64,000 bases of DNA from Allobosea vaviloviae (GCF_001298265.1 NZ_LGSZ01000028.1:186001-250000), one strand, 5' to 3'; numbered from the stretch's first letter, positions 17,202 through 26,909 are shown. The notes: a model not told the origin generated them from the sequence alone. A program made the numbers and translations.

Positions 17202-19451
17202 ATGTTGAAGAACGACACCCATGTCGGCTCGCCCCGCAGCCGCGTCGACGGCCCTGCGAAGGTGACGGGACAGGCGACCTATGCCGCCGAGTTCACGGCG
17301 CCCGATCTCGCCCACGCCTATGTCGTGGGCTCGGGCATCGCGCGCGGCACGATCACCGCCATCGATGCGACCGAAGCCGAGGCCGTGCCCGGCGTCATCA
17401 AGGTCTTCACCCATGAGAACCGGCCCGGGACGGCCTGGTTCTCGTACAAATATCAGGACATGGTGGGCCCGCCGGGCGATCCCTTCCGGCCTCTCGCCAG
17501 CGACGAGATCCAGTTCAGCGACCAGCCGGTCGCGCTGGTCGTGGCCGAGAGCTTCGACGTCGCACGCCATGCGGCGTCGCTGGTGCGCGTCTGCTACGAG
17601 CAGCAGCCGCACGAGACCGATCTGAGCCGGGCGCGCCACGACAGCTACGAGCCGCCCAGGAAGCGGACCGGGATCGCGCCGCCTCCCAAGCCGCGCGGCG
17701 ACGCGGTCAAGGCCTTCGGCGAGGCGCCTGTGCGCGTCAGCGCCGAGTACACGATCGCGACCGAGCACCACAATCCGATGGAGCCCCATGCCACGACCGT
17801 CATCTGGGACGGCGGCGGCAAGATCACCGTCCATGACAAGACGCAGGGCGTTCAGAACAGCCAAGCCTATGTCGCCAGCGTCTTCGGCCTGTCGAGCGAC
17901 GATGTCCGGGTGGTCTCGCCCTATGTCGGCGGCGGCTTCGGCTCCGGCTTGCGCCCCCAGCATCAGCTCTTCCTGGCGGTGATGGCCTCGCTGGCGCTCG
18001 AACGCTCGGTCCGGCTGGAGCTGACGCGCCAGCAGATGTTCTCCCATGTCCACCGCCCCGAGACGATCAACGTCCTGTCGCTGGGCGCCGATCGCGACGG
18101 CAAGCTGCGCTCGATCCAGCATCAGGCCGTGGCGGCGACGTCGCGCTTCGAGGATCACCAGGAAGTCGTCGTCAACTGGTCGGGACTGCTCTATCCGGCT
18201 GAGAACGTCGATCTGCGCTACGAACTTGCCAAGCTCGACACCTACTCGCCCGGAGACATGCGCGCGCCCGGCGCGCCGCTCGGCGTCTTCGCGCTAGAAA
18301 GCGCAATGGACGAACTGGCGATCGCCACCGGCGTCGATCCGGTCGAGCTGCGCCTGCGCAACTATGCGGAGCGCGACGAGAACGACGACGTGCCGTTCAG
18401 CTCCAAGGAGTTGCGCGCCTGCTACCGCCAGGGCGCCGAGCAGTTCGGCTGGAGCCGGCGCAACCCTAAGCCCGGCTCGATGCGCGAGGGCCGCGAGCTG
18501 ATCGGCTGGGGCATGGCCAGCGGCGTCTGGGAAGCCAACATGATGAAGACCTCCGCCCGGGCCGTGCTCGGCGCCGACGGAAGGCTCGCCATCTCCTGCG
18601 CGACCTCCGACATCGGCACCGGGACCTACACGATCCTCACGCAGATCGCCGCCGACGCACTCGGCCTGGCGATGGAGGACGTCACCGTCGAACTGGGCGA
18701 TTCCTCACTGCCGACCTCGCCCGTGCAAGGTGGCTCCTGGACGGCGGCCTCGGCCGGAAGCGCCGTCATGGCGGCCTGCCAGACCCTGCGCGAGACACTG
18801 TTCAAACAGGCCGCGAAGATCGACGGGTCGCCGCTCGCCGATGCCGCGATCGACGACGTCGCCTTCAGCGACGGTCGCATCGTGCTGCGCACCGATGCGG
18901 CAAGGTCCGTCCTGCTGGCGGATGCGGTTGGCGCGGGCGGCCATGACAAGGTCGAGGCCGAGGAAGCGGCCGGCCCGGGCCTCATCGGCATGATGCTGCC
19001 CAAGAGCCACGCGTCCTACACCCATGCGGCCGTCTTCGTCGAAGTACGCATCGACGAGGATCTCGGCGTGATGCGGGTAACGCGCGTCGTCAACGCCGTC
19101 GCGGCGGGGCGCATCCTCAACCCCAAGACGGCCCGCAGCCAGATCATCGGCGGCGTGGTCTGGGGCATCGGCATGGCGATGCACGAGGAAACCCTGACCG
19201 ACCATCGTCTCGGGCGGATGATGAACCACTCGCTGTCGGAATATCACGTGCCGGCCAATGCCGACATCCAGGACATCGAGGTGATCTTCGTCGAGGAGCA
19301 CGACGACAAGACCAGCCCGATCGGCGTGAAGGGCCTGGGCGAGATCGGCATCGTCGGCACCGCGGCCGCCATCGCCAACGCCGTGCATCACGCCACCGGC
19401 AAGCGCATCCGCAGCCTGCCGATCACCATCGACAAGATCCTCGCGGGCTGA
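17202..19451 (+). CDS. paoC: Aldehyde oxidoreductase, molybdenum-cofactor subunit
   Basis: A 749-residue xanthine-oxidase-family catalytic subunit. VGGGFGSGLRPQHQ is the first cofactor-binding glycine loop, QGGSWTAASAGSAV the second, and GVKGLGEIG holds the active-site glutamate. The length and the PHATTV region fit PaoC/YagR, which oxidises aromatic and aliphatic aldehydes to acids with a molybdenum-cytosine-dinucleotide cofactor. The usual maturation partner PaoD (XdhC-like) is not in the window; the next gene is another molybdopterin enzyme. Aldehyde detoxification fits the nearby peroxide genes, but the substrate is inferred. Confidence 0.9.
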   Translation: MLKNDTHVGSPRSRVDGPAKVTGQATYAAEFTAPDLAHAYVVGSGIARGTITAIDATEAEAVPGVIKVFTHENRPGTAWFSYKYQDMVGPPGDPFRPLASDEIQFSDQPVALVVAESFDVARHAASLVRVCYEQQPHETDLSRARHDSYEPPRKRTGIAPPPKPRGDAVKAFGEAPVRVSAEYTIATEHHNPMEPHATTVIWDGGGKITVHDKTQGVQNSQAYVASVFGLSSDDVRVVSPYVGGGFGSGLRPQHQLFLAVMASLALERSVRLELTRQQMFSHVHRPETINVLSLGADRDGKLRSIQHQAVAATSRFEDHQEVVVNWSGLLYPAENVDLRYELAKLDTYSPGDMRAPGAPLGVFALESAMDELAIATGVDPVELRLRNYAERDENDDVPFSSKELRACYRQGAEQFGWSRRNPKPGSMREGRELIGWGMASGVWEANMMKTSARAVLGADGRLAISCATSDIGTGTYTILTQIAADALGLAMEDVTVELGDSSLPTSPVQGGSWTAASAGSAVMAACQTLRETLFKQAAKIDGSPLADAAIDDVAFSDGRIVLRTDAARSVLLADAVGAGGHDKVEAEEAAGPGLIGMMLPKSHASYTHAAVFVEVRIDEDLGVMRVTRVVNAVAAGRILNPKTARSQIIGGVVWGIGMAMHEETLTDHRLGRMMNHSLSEYHVPANADIQDIEVIFVEEHDDKTSPIGVKGLGEIGIVGTAAAIANAVHHATGKRIRSLPITIDKILAG

Positions 19452-19548
19452 GGACCTCCAGGGCATTGGTTGCGCGCGATTTGCCGCGCCTGGTCGCGCG
19501 AACCGCTCCCCTCCCGCCGCGTTGGCTCTCGGCAACGAGGCGCACCCG

Positions 19549-21972
19549 ATGACCGACGACCGCAAGATCACCATTACGCCCTATAAGGGGCCAGCCGGCG
19601 GCTACGGCTCGCTCAAGTCGGTCGCGCAGGTGCTGGTGGCGGAAAAGGTGCGGCCCACGTCCGCCGCGCAGCTCCTGCGCCAGAACAAGCCGGACGGGTT
19701 CATCTGCACCAGCTGCGCCTGGGGCAAGCCGGCGACGCCCCACCCCTTCGAGTTCTGCGAGAACGGCGCCAAGGCCACGGCCTGGGATTTGACGACGGAG
19801 CGGGCCGGCACGGAATTCTTCGCCGCGCATACGCTGACCGAGCTCGAAAGCTGGTCCGACTACGAGCTGGAGAAGGCCGGACGCCTGACCGAACCGCTGC
19901 GCTTCAACCCGGCCACCGACCGTTACGAGCCCGTCGATTGGGAGACGGCGTTTACGGAGATCGGCGCCCGGCTGAAGGCCCTCCAAAGCGACGCGGATCA
20001 GACCGTGTTCTATGCGAGCGGCCGGGCGAGCCTCGAGGCCAGCTTCATGTACCAGCTGCTGGCGCGGATCTACGGCACGAACAACCTGCCGGACTCGTCG
20101 AACATGTGCCATGAGAGCACGTCCGTCGCCCTGCCGGAATCGATCGGGGTCGCGGTCGGCACCGTCTCGCTGCAGGATTTCGAGCAGACCGACCTGCTGC
20201 TGCACTTCGCCCATAATCCCGGGACCTCGACGCCCCGCCTCCTGCATCAACTCCAGGACGCGCGACGGCGCGGCGTGCCGCTGATCGCCTTCAATCCCCT
20301 GCGCGAAAGGGCGCTGGAACGCTTCACCAACCCGCAATCGCCCGGGCAGATGCTGACGCTCGACGAGACCCGCATGTCCTCGGCGATCCATCCCGTCAAG
20401 AATGGCGGCGACATTGCCGCCCTCACCGGCATCTGCAAGGCGCTGATCGCCATGGACGACTTGGCGCGCGACGCGGGCCAGGCGGGACCGACCGATCGCG
20501 AGGGGCTGCTCGACAGCACCGAAAACGACGCCGGCTTCTCGATCAAGGCCGCCGCTGCCGGCAAGACGAGCCGCAACATCCTCGATCATGATTTCATCGC
20601 CGAACACACTGATGGCTTCGAGGCCTTCGCCGCGCATTGCCGGGCCGCCGATTGGGAGGCGATCGAGCAGATCAGCGGCCTGAAGCGCCCGGCGCTCGAA
20701 GACGTCGCCGCGCTCTATGCGACATCGGACCGGGTCATGGCCCTCTACGGCATGGGCCTGACGCAGCATGTCGGAGGCGTGGAGAACGTGCAGATGCTGG
20801 TCAATCTCCTGCTGCTGCGCGGCAATATCGGCAAGGCCGGCGCCGGCATCTGCGCGATCCGCGGCCATTCCAACGTCCAGGGGCAGCGCACCGTCGGCAT
20901 CACCGAAAAGCCTGAACTGGCGCCGCTCGACATGCTCAAGGAGCGCTACGACTTCGAGCCGCCGCGCCATCAAGGCCTTGCGACGGTCCAGGCCTGCGAG
21001 AAAATGATCACCGGAGAGGTCAAGGCCTTCGTCGCGCTCGGCGGCAACCTGCTGCGCGCCGCGCCCGACCAGCCGCGCGTCGAGGCCGCCTGGCGAGGCC
21101 TCGACCTCACCGTCTCGATCGCGACCAAACTCAATCGCAGCCACGTCCTGCATGGCACATGCGCCTATCTGCTGCCCTGCCTCGTGCGCAGCGAAATCGA
21201 CGCACAGGCGTCCGGCCCGCAGACCGTTACGGTTGAGAGCAGCCTGGCGCATTTCCACGGTTCGCGCGGCGGCGTGAAGCCGGCGAGCGGCACATTGATG
21301 TCCGAGCCTGCGATCGTTGCCGGCCTCGCCCAGGCGACACTGGCGGCCAATCCCGCCACGCCCTGGGCCGCCTGGACCGGCGATTACCGGCGCGTGCGTG
21401 CCGAAATCGAAGCGGTCTGGCCCGCAACCTTCCAGGGCCTCGAGAATGACATGCTGATGCCCGGCGGCCTCGTCCGGCCGGTGGCGGCGCGCGAGCGCAA
21501 ATGGAACACCCGCAGCGGCAAGGCCAACTTCATCAAGCCGACTCACCTCTTCGCCGGCGATGTCGAAAGCCTGGACGATCCCGACATCCTCCAGCTCATC
21601 ACGCTGCGCAGCAACGACCAGTTCAACACGACCGTCTACGGCTATCGCGATCGTTTCCGCGGCGTCTCGGGAACGCGGATGGTCGTGTTCATGAGCAAGG
21701 CCGACATCGCCGCGCGCGGGATGAAGGATGGCGATAGGGTCGATCTCCAGACGGCGTCGCGAGACGGAATCGAACGGATCGTCCGTGGCTTTCGCATCGT
21801 CGCCTACGACCTGCCGGCGGGCGTGGCGGGTGCTTATTTTCCCGAGGCCAACCCGCTTGTTCCGCTCGGTCATCACGACCGCAAGGCTCACACGCCGGCC
21901 TACAAGGCGATCCCCGTCAAAGTGACGCCGGCGGTCGCCGGCGCCGACACCGCCGTCGGCGACGCGAACTGA
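19549..21972 (+). CDS. YdeP/FdhF-type molybdopterin oxidoreductase
   Basis: The ATG at 19549 begins MTDDRKITITPYKG, close to the family start, and gives 807 residues. CTSCAWGKP near residue 50 replaces the full four-cysteine iron-sulphur motif of formate dehydrogenases. SSNMCHESTSVALPE carries a Cys at the usual Mo-ligand position. The bis-MGD domain continues with GHSNVQGQRTVG and the C-terminal domain with LRSNDQFNTTVYG. YdeP-like proteins are formate-dehydrogenase homologues of uncertain reaction, in E. coli linked to acid resistance. It lies 97 bases after paoC and faces the modABC operon; both enzymes need molybdate. Confidence 0.85.
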   Translation: MTDDRKITITPYKGPAGGYGSLKSVAQVLVAEKVRPTSAAQLLRQNKPDGFICTSCAWGKPATPHPFEFCENGAKATAWDLTTERAGTEFFAAHTLTELESWSDYELEKAGRLTEPLRFNPATDRYEPVDWETAFTEIGARLKALQSDADQTVFYASGRASLEASFMYQLLARIYGTNNLPDSSNMCHESTSVALPESIGVAVGTVSLQDFEQTDLLLHFAHNPGTSTPRLLHQLQDARRRGVPLIAFNPLRERALERFTNPQSPGQMLTLDETRMSSAIHPVKNGGDIAALTGICKALIAMDDLARDAGQAGPTDREGLLDSTENDAGFSIKAAAAGKTSRNILDHDFIAEHTDGFEAFAAHCRAADWEAIEQISGLKRPALEDVAALYATSDRVMALYGMGLTQHVGGVENVQMLVNLLLLRGNIGKAGAGICAIRGHSNVQGQRTVGITEKPELAPLDMLKERYDFEPPRHQGLATVQACEKMITGEVKAFVALGGNLLRAAPDQPRVEAAWRGLDLTVSIATKLNRSHVLHGTCAYLLPCLVRSEIDAQASGPQTVTVESSLAHFHGSRGGVKPASGTLMSEPAIVAGLAQATLAANPATPWAAWTGDYRRVRAEIEAVWPATFQGLENDMLMPGGLVRPVAARERKWNTRSGKANFIKPTHLFAGDVESLDDPDILQLITLRSNDQFNTTVYGYRDRFRGVSGTRMVVFMSKADIAARGMKDGDRVDLQTASRDGIERIVRGFRIVAYDLPAGVAGAYFPEANPLVPLGHHDRKAHTPAYKAIPVKVTPAVAGADTAVGDAN

Positions 21973-22067
21973 TGCGGCACCATCGCATGCCGGCGCGATC
22001 CATTTCGCGACGATGGGTTGGCCAAGGCTTCGGGGAATGACGCTCAGACATCCTGACCTCGAGCGTT

Positions 22068-22493
22068 TCATGACGTGCCGGCAGGCTCCGCTGAACTGGG
22101 CTCCGCAACGGCGTCCTGCAACGCATCGATGTGGAGCGAGGCTGCCTTGAGCGCCTTGCTCTCGATCGCGCGATAATGGGCCACAACCTCGCGGCCCATC
22201 GCCGTGAGACGGGCGCCGCCGCCCTTGGCGCCGCCCGGCGACGCCTCGACCAGCGGCTGCCGGAACATGCGGTTGAGATTGTCGACCAGCAGCCAGGCGC
22301 GCCGGTAGGACATCGTCATGGCCCGCCCCGCGCCCGAGATGGAGCCGGTCTCCTCGATTGCCTCCAGCAGGTCTATCTTGCCAGGCCCGAGTCGGCCGGC
22401 GGGCGCCAGGTCGACCCGGATGCTGATCACCGGCTTCTGGCCGGAGATCGCGGGCATGGCGGCCGGCTCCGGGCTTGCTCCACGTCGGGTCAT
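22068..22493 (-). CDS. ModE-like molybdate-responsive regulator (DNA-binding domain only)
   Basis: A 141-residue protein with a LysR-like winged helix: KIDLLEAIEETGSISGAGRAM, then SYRRAWLLVDNLNRMF and GGGARLTAMGREVV. These are the ModE N-terminal features. The C-terminal molybdate-binding TOBE repeats of E. coli ModE are absent, as in many alphaproteobacterial ModE/MopA-type short forms. It is the last gene of modABC, 19 bases after modC. A CTATA-N8-TATAG dyad upstream of modA is a candidate target. How it senses molybdate without TOBE domains is not evident; ModC has one. Confidence 0.8.
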   Translation of the reverse strand: MTRRGASPEPAAMPAISGQKPVISIRVDLAPAGRLGPGKIDLLEAIEETGSISGAGRAMTMSYRRAWLLVDNLNRMFRQPLVEASPGGAKGGGARLTAMGREVVAHYRAIESKALKAASLHIDALQDAVAEPSSAEPAGTS

Positions 22494-22512
22494 GATCTGT
22501 CCGCTCGCATCG

Positions 22513-23601
22513 TCACGGGCCCTCGATCGAGACGCTCTTGATCACGGCATGGACGGGGCTGCCGGCGGCGAGCCCCAGCGCATCGACCGATTTGACGGTC
22601 AGGCGGGCCAGCAGCGTCTCCCCACCGCAATCGATCAGCAGTTCGACGGCGCCGCTGCGCCCCCGCGCGCCGATCTCGACCACCCTGCCCGGCAGGATGT
22701 TGAGCGCACTGACGCCGACGGGCGGACCGAGGCTGATCAACACGTCGCTCGCCAGGATGCGGACGCGGACCCTGCCCCCCGGCGGCACGGCGCTGCGCGC
22801 GACCTGCAGCGTGCCCGCGCGCGTCTCCAGCCGGGTCAGATCGTAGCCCTCTTCATGGCCGGCGACACGCGCCTCGATGATCGAGCCCGCCTCGACGGCG
22901 CCCGAAAGCCCGGCGACGTCGAGGCGCGACATCACCTCGCCGGTCGGTCCGCAGGCGGTGACCCGGCCCTGATCGACGGTGACCAGCGTCGTCGCCAGCC
23001 GCACCACCTCTACCACCGAATGCGAGACATAGACGATCGGCACGCCGATCTCGTCGCGCAGCCGCTCGATATAGGGCAGGATTTCGGCCTTGCGGGCCTC
23101 GTCGAGCGAGGCCAGCGGCTCGTCCATCAGCAGGAGACGCGGCTTCGACAACAACGCGCGGCCGATCGCGACGCGCTGCTTCTCGCCGCCCGACAGCGCG
23201 CCGGGCCGGCGTTCGAGCAGATGGCCGATGCCGAGCAGATCGAGCACGCCCGCGAGTTCGCTGCCGCTCGCGGCGTCGCGCGGAGAAAACCAGCGGCCAA
23301 AGAGCAGGTTCTGCCGCACGCTCAAATGCGGAAACAGCCGCGCATCCTGGAAGACGTAGCCGATGCGGCGCCTGTGCTTGGGCACGAACACGCCGGCCTG
23401 CGTATCCACCAGAACCTGCCCGTCGACGACCACCCGTCCCTGTGCGGGCGAGATCAGGCCGGCGATGATCTCGACAAGCGAAGTCTTGCCGGAGCCCGAC
23501 CGCCCGAACAGCGCGGTCAGACGGCCGGTCGATTCAAAGCTCGCATCCAGTTCGAACGCGCCGAGGCGATGCCGGACCGAGACCTCGATGACCGGGTTCA
23601 T
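22513..23601 (-). CDS. modC: Molybdate ABC transporter ATPase
   Basis: Start at 23601 (MNPVIEVSVRHRLG) overlaps modB by 4 bases; 362 residues. Walker A GRSGSGKTS at about 33-41, signature LSGGEKQRVAIGRALL, Walker B LLLMDEPLASLD, and the switch His in YVSHSV are all intact. The C-terminal part (about 290-362, VSALNILPGRVVEIG to ARLTVKSVDALGL) is a TOBE/Mop domain that binds molybdate and is typical of ModC. It energises import of molybdate through ModB. Confidence 0.95.
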   Translation of the reverse strand: MNPVIEVSVRHRLGAFELDASFESTGRLTALFGRSGSGKTSLVEIIAGLISPAQGRVVVDGQVLVDTQAGVFVPKHRRRIGYVFQDARLFPHLSVRQNLLFGRWFSPRDAASGSELAGVLDLLGIGHLLERRPGALSGGEKQRVAIGRALLSKPRLLLMDEPLASLDEARKAEILPYIERLRDEIGVPIVYVSHSVVEVVRLATTLVTVDQGRVTACGPTGEVMSRLDVAGLSGAVEAGSIIEARVAGHEEGYDLTRLETRAGTLQVARSAVPPGGRVRVRILASDVLISLGPPVGVSALNILPGRVVEIGARGRSGAVELLIDCGGETLLARLTVKSVDALGLAAGSPVHAVIKSVSIEGP

Positions 23602-24296
23602 GTCACGGCGATCCTGCGTGCGACGAGCCTTGCCAGCCACTCCGAGACGAACAGCGCGCAGACCGAGATCGCAATCGAGATCAAGGTCAGCCGCATCGCG
23701 CCGGCATCGCCGTCGGGCACCTGGGTGAAGGTGTAGATCGCCGAAGGCAGGGTCTGCGTCTCGCCGGGAATGTTGGAGACGAAGGTGATGGTCGCGCCGA
23801 ACTCGCCCATCGCCTTGGCGAAGCACAAGATCATGCCGACGAGGATCCCGGGCAGGCACAGCGGCAGGGTGACAACGAGGAAGACCCATGCCCGGTTGGC
23901 GCCCAACGTGCCGGCCGCATCCTCGAGCTTGCGGTCGACAGCCTCGATCGAGAGCCGGATCGCCCGCACCATCAAGGGAAAGCCCATCACCGCGCTCGCC
24001 AGCACCGCGCCCGTCCAGCGGAACGACAGCACGATGCCGAAATACTCATACAGGAACTGCCCAATGGGCCCGCGTCGACCGAACCAGATCAGCAGCAGAT
24101 AGCCGGTGACGACCGGCGGCATGATCAGCGGCAGATGCACCACCGCATCGAGGATCGACTTGCCCCAGAACCGACCCCGCGCCAGCAGCCACGCCACGGC
24201 GAGCCCGAAAGGCAGGCTCGCCAGCATCGCCGTGGTCGCGACGATCAGGCTCAGACGGACCGCCGACCATTCCTCGGGAGAGAGCCAGTCGCTCAC
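23598..24296 (-). CDS. modB: Molybdate ABC transporter permease
   Basis: A 232-residue inner-membrane protein with five to six helices and the EAA-type loop (EDAAGTLGANRAWVFLVVTLPLCLPG) that docks onto the ATPase. Length and sequence (FGRRGPIGQFLYEYFGI, GEFGATITFVSNIPGETQTLP) are diagnostic for ModB. It begins 12 bases after modA and overlaps modC by 4 bases. Confidence 0.95.
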   Translation of the reverse strand: MSDWLSPEEWSAVRLSLIVATTAMLASLPFGLAVAWLLARGRFWGKSILDAVVHLPLIMPPVVTGYLLLIWFGRRGPIGQFLYEYFGIVLSFRWTGAVLASAVMGFPLMVRAIRLSIEAVDRKLEDAAGTLGANRAWVFLVVTLPLCLPGILVGMILCFAKAMGEFGATITFVSNIPGETQTLPSAIYTFTQVPDGDAGAMRLTLISIAISVCALFVSEWLARLVARRIAVT

Positions 24297-24308
24297 GTCG
24301 CCACGAAC

Positions 24309-25112
24309 TCAACTGGCATTGGCAGCCTTGTTCAGGACGGTGAAGCCCTGCTTCTCGAAGGCGGCCTTGGGACCGGCGCCGCGCAGATAGGTCAGGAAGC
24401 CCTGCGCGTCCGGATGGGTCGAATCCCGGGTCACGGCGACGGGATAGAGGATCGGCGGATGCGAATCCTCCGGGAAGGTCGCCAGCACCTTGACCTTGGG
24501 GTCGGCGGCAGCGTCGGTCATGTAGACGATGCCGAGCGGCGCCTCGCCGCGCGAGACCAGCAGCAGCGCGGCGCGGACATTGTCGGCCTGCGCGACCTGG
24601 CCCTTGACCTTGTCCCAGCCGCCGAGCCTCTCGAGCGCCGCCTTGCCATATTTGCCGGCCGGCACGGAATCGACATTGCCCATGGCGAGCTTGCCGCCGG
24701 CGAGTGCGGCAGACAGATCGACCCCCGGCGCCAGCGCGACCGTCGCGGTCGAGTCCGACGGCGCGATCAGGGCTATGCGGTTCGCCAGCAGGGTGACACG
24801 GGTCTCCGGCTTGATCAGGGTCTTGCTGGCCGCATAATCCATCCAGTCGAGATCGGCCGAGAGGAACAGGTCGGCGGGTGCGCCCTGTTCGAGCTGCCTG
24901 GCAAGCGCATTGCTGGCGGCGTACGAGATCTTCGGGGCGGGCTTGCCGGTCTGCTTGACCCAGGCGGCGCTCGCCTCGTCGAGTGCGTTCTTCAGGCTGG
25001 CGGCGGCGAAGATCACCAGATCCTTCGGCTGGGCCTGGGCCGCTCCGAACGGGGGCGCGAGCCCTAGGAACAATGCGGCGGCGAACCCCATCACATCACG
25101 GCGGATCATCAC
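24309..25112 (-). CDS. modA: Periplasmic molybdate-binding protein
   Basis: A 267-residue protein with a Sec signal peptide (VMGFAAALFLGLAPPFGAAQA) cleaved near residue 28. The mature N-terminus LVIFAAASLKNALDEA and the segments YAASNALARQLEQGAPAD and NVDSVPAGKYGKAALE are the ligand-binding loops of ModA. It captures molybdate or tungstate for ModBC. GAGGAGGG lies before the tandem ATGATG start; either Met may be used. First gene of modABC-modE. Confidence 0.93.
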   Translation of the reverse strand: MMIRRDVMGFAAALFLGLAPPFGAAQAQPKDLVIFAAASLKNALDEASAAWVKQTGKPAPKISYAASNALARQLEQGAPADLFLSADLDWMDYAASKTLIKPETRVTLLANRIALIAPSDSTATVALAPGVDLSAALAGGKLAMGNVDSVPAGKYGKAALERLGGWDKVKGQVAQADNVRAALLLVSRGEAPLGIVYMTDAAADPKVKVLATFPEDSHPPILYPVAVTRDSTHPDAQGFLTYLRGAGPKAAFEKQGFTVLNKAANAS

Positions 25113-25143
25113 GGCTGTCGCCCTCCTCGGCCTGCCCTGCGCT

Positions 25144-25161
25144 CTATACCATTGAATATAG
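25144..25161 (-). promoter_or_regulatory. Candidate ModE operator upstream of modA
   Basis: CTATA-N8-TATAG is a perfect dyad about 30 bases upstream of the modA start. It resembles the TATA-rich inverted arms of ModE boxes, and a ModE-like gene ends the operon. Repression of modABC when molybdate is sufficient would be expected. Confidence 0.55.
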
Positions 25162-25225
25162 CCAACGGCACGACAGGTCGAGTGATGGGGCGAAAAAACG
25201 CGACAATGATCGCCGAATTCACCGT

Positions 25226-25265
25226 AGGCTGGCAGGGCCTCGCCGGGTCAAGGCACTGCCAGCCT
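25226..25265 (-). terminator. Hairpin at the end of the polyamine/iron-type ABC operon
   Basis: AGGCTGGCAG (25226-25235) pairs perfectly with CTGCCAGCCT (25256-25265) over a 20-base loop. It overlaps the last permease's stop codon and separates this operon from modA. No U-run follows, so termination may be weak or Rho-assisted. Confidence 0.45.
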
Positions 25266-26079
25266 AAGCGCCGACCTTCGCCAGCACGTCGGCGCGCAGG
25301 AAGCGCTCGATGAACAGCATGAACAGCACCGACGGCACGAGCAGGATCAGCGCCGTGATCGAGGCGACCTGGTAGTTGCCGCCCATCGCCGCATTGTAGA
25401 GCAGCAGCGGCAGCGTCGTGACCTGCGGCACACCGACGAAGAAGGTGCCGGTGAACTCGTCGAGCGACTCCAGGAAGACGAAGATCCCTGATGCGATGAT
25501 GCCGGGCGCCGCCAGCGGCAGCGTCACCGTGAAGAAGGTGCGCAGCGGCGAGGCGCCCATGTTGCGGGCCGCGAGTTCGAGGTCCCTGTCGACCGCGGCG
25601 AAGGCCGCCGCCGCGATCCAGACCGAGAACACCAGGCCATGCGCGGCATGGACCAGCACCACCGCGAAGACCGTGCCGTTGATGCCGATCTGGTAGAAGA
25701 TCCGGGCGACATTGATGTAGATCGCCACCGACGGAAACGCTTGCGGCAGCAGGAACATCAGCATGAATAGCGCCCGCATCGGCAGCTTCAGCCGCGCCAG
25801 CGCGTAGCCGGCCGGGATCGAGAGCGCGAGCGCGAACACCACCGTCAGCACGGCGATCCAGACGCTGGTTCCGAGCGACGCCATCGCATCGCCGGTCGGC
25901 CGGAAGACCTGCTCCCAGTAGCGCGTGCCATAGGTCACCGGCAACTTGAAGGGTGTGTACCAGCGCTCGGCCACGGACCAGAGCGCGAGATTGAGCAGCG
26001 GCCCGATCAGGACGAAGGCAAAGGCCGCGAGCAGCGAGACCGCCAGCACCATGCGCGCGGAGGAAGCGATCCGTATCAT
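25264..26079 (-). CDS. ABC transporter permease (PotC-like)
   Basis: The ATG at 26079 overlaps the preceding permease by 4 bases and gives 271 residues; the open frame further upstream is antisense-type noise. Six hydrophobic helices and the EAA loop (LAARNMGASPLRTFFTVTLPLAAPG) near residues 175-200 mark a binding-protein-dependent permease of the spermidine/putrescine/ferric-iron class. It pairs with the upstream permease as the membrane channel of a four-component importer. Confidence 0.9.
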   Translation of the reverse strand: MIRIASSARMVLAVSLLAAFAFVLIGPLLNLALWSVAERWYTPFKLPVTYGTRYWEQVFRPTGDAMASLGTSVWIAVLTVVFALALSIPAGYALARLKLPMRALFMLMFLLPQAFPSVAIYINVARIFYQIGINGTVFAVVLVHAAHGLVFSVWIAAAAFAAVDRDLELAARNMGASPLRTFFTVTLPLAAPGIIASGIFVFLESLDEFTGTFFVGVPQVTTLPLLLYNAAMGGNYQVASITALILLVPSVLFMLFIERFLRADVLAKVGA

Positions 26080-26909
26080 CGCGGCGCCCCCTCGGACAGG
26101 CCGCGCTTGAGGTAGAGGATCGCGGCGCCGGCCGAGATCAGATAGGTGATGACGCCCAGCGCATTGGCCGTCGCATAGTCGCCATAGGCGTTGATCCGGA
26201 AGGCCATGTCGACCGTCAGCATGGTCGGCTGCGAGCCCGACACCATCATCGGCACCGACAGCACCGAGAGCATCGTCACGAAGGAGAGCACGAGCGCGAC
26301 CATCAGCGTCGGCATCACCTGCGGCAAAGCGAGCTCGAACAGCACGCGCGGACGAGAGGCGCCGAGATTGCGCCCGGCCTCCAGCGTCGCCCGGTCGATC
26401 GAGGCGAGCGCGCCCGCCAGCAGCAGGGCGACGAACGGCGTCTGCTTCCAGACGAAGGTGGCGATGATGCCGCGCCAATCGAGAAAGCTCATCGCCTGCA
26501 GCGGCTCCATCAGCCCCATCGAGACGAATGTGTTGTTCATCAACCCGTTCTTGGCGAGGAAGGTGCGCATGCACTGCGCCGCGACGATGAAGGGTATGAA
26601 CAGCGGCCAGCGATAGATCGCCTTCAGCGTACCGACGATGTAGCGGTTCTCGCCCAGCGTCAGCGTGCCCGCGATGACGATGGCGGCGAGCCCCGTCAGC
26701 GCGCAGGAGGCGAGCACGATCACGACCGTGAAGACGATGTCGGTGGAGTAGAGCTCGAAGGCCTTGGCGAACCATTCCAGCGTGAACGCGCCATCCTTGC
26801 TGAAGGCCGAGATCAGCGAGAAGCACAGCGGGTACAGAAACAGCGCCGCGACCAGCATGAGGCCGGGCGCGATCAGGATCAGTCCCAGATGGCGTTGGGA
26901 AAGGTTCAT
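26076..26909 (-). CDS. ABC transporter permease (PotB-like)
   Basis: The start at 26909 (MNLSQRHLGLILIAPG) gives 277 residues; codons further upstream lie in a palindromic repeat and look non-coding. It has six helices and the EAA loop (EAGRNLGASRPRVLFELALPQVMPT). The gene is separated from the binding-protein gene by 165 bases that hold two hairpins, and it overlaps the second permease by 4 bases. Substrate unknown; class resemblance is to PotB/AfuB. Confidence 0.9.
   Translation of the reverse strand: MNLSQRHLGLILIAPGLMLVAALFLYPLCFSLISAFSKDGAFTLEWFAKAFELYSTDIVFTVVIVLASCALTGLAAIVIAGTLTLGENRYIVGTLKAIYRWPLFIPFIVAAQCMRTFLAKNGLMNNTFVSMGLMEPLQAMSFLDWRGIIATFVWKQTPFVALLLAGALASIDRATLEAGRNLGASRPRVLFELALPQVMPTLMVALVLSFVTMLSVLSVPMMVSGSQPTMLTVDMAFRINAYGDYATANALGVITYLISAGAAILYLKRGLSEGAPR

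Noticed and set aside
19423..22071. An 882-codon open frame antisense to the YdeP-type enzyme gene
   Set aside because: No motif or normal composition; the plus strand encodes a recognisable molybdopterin oxidoreductase.
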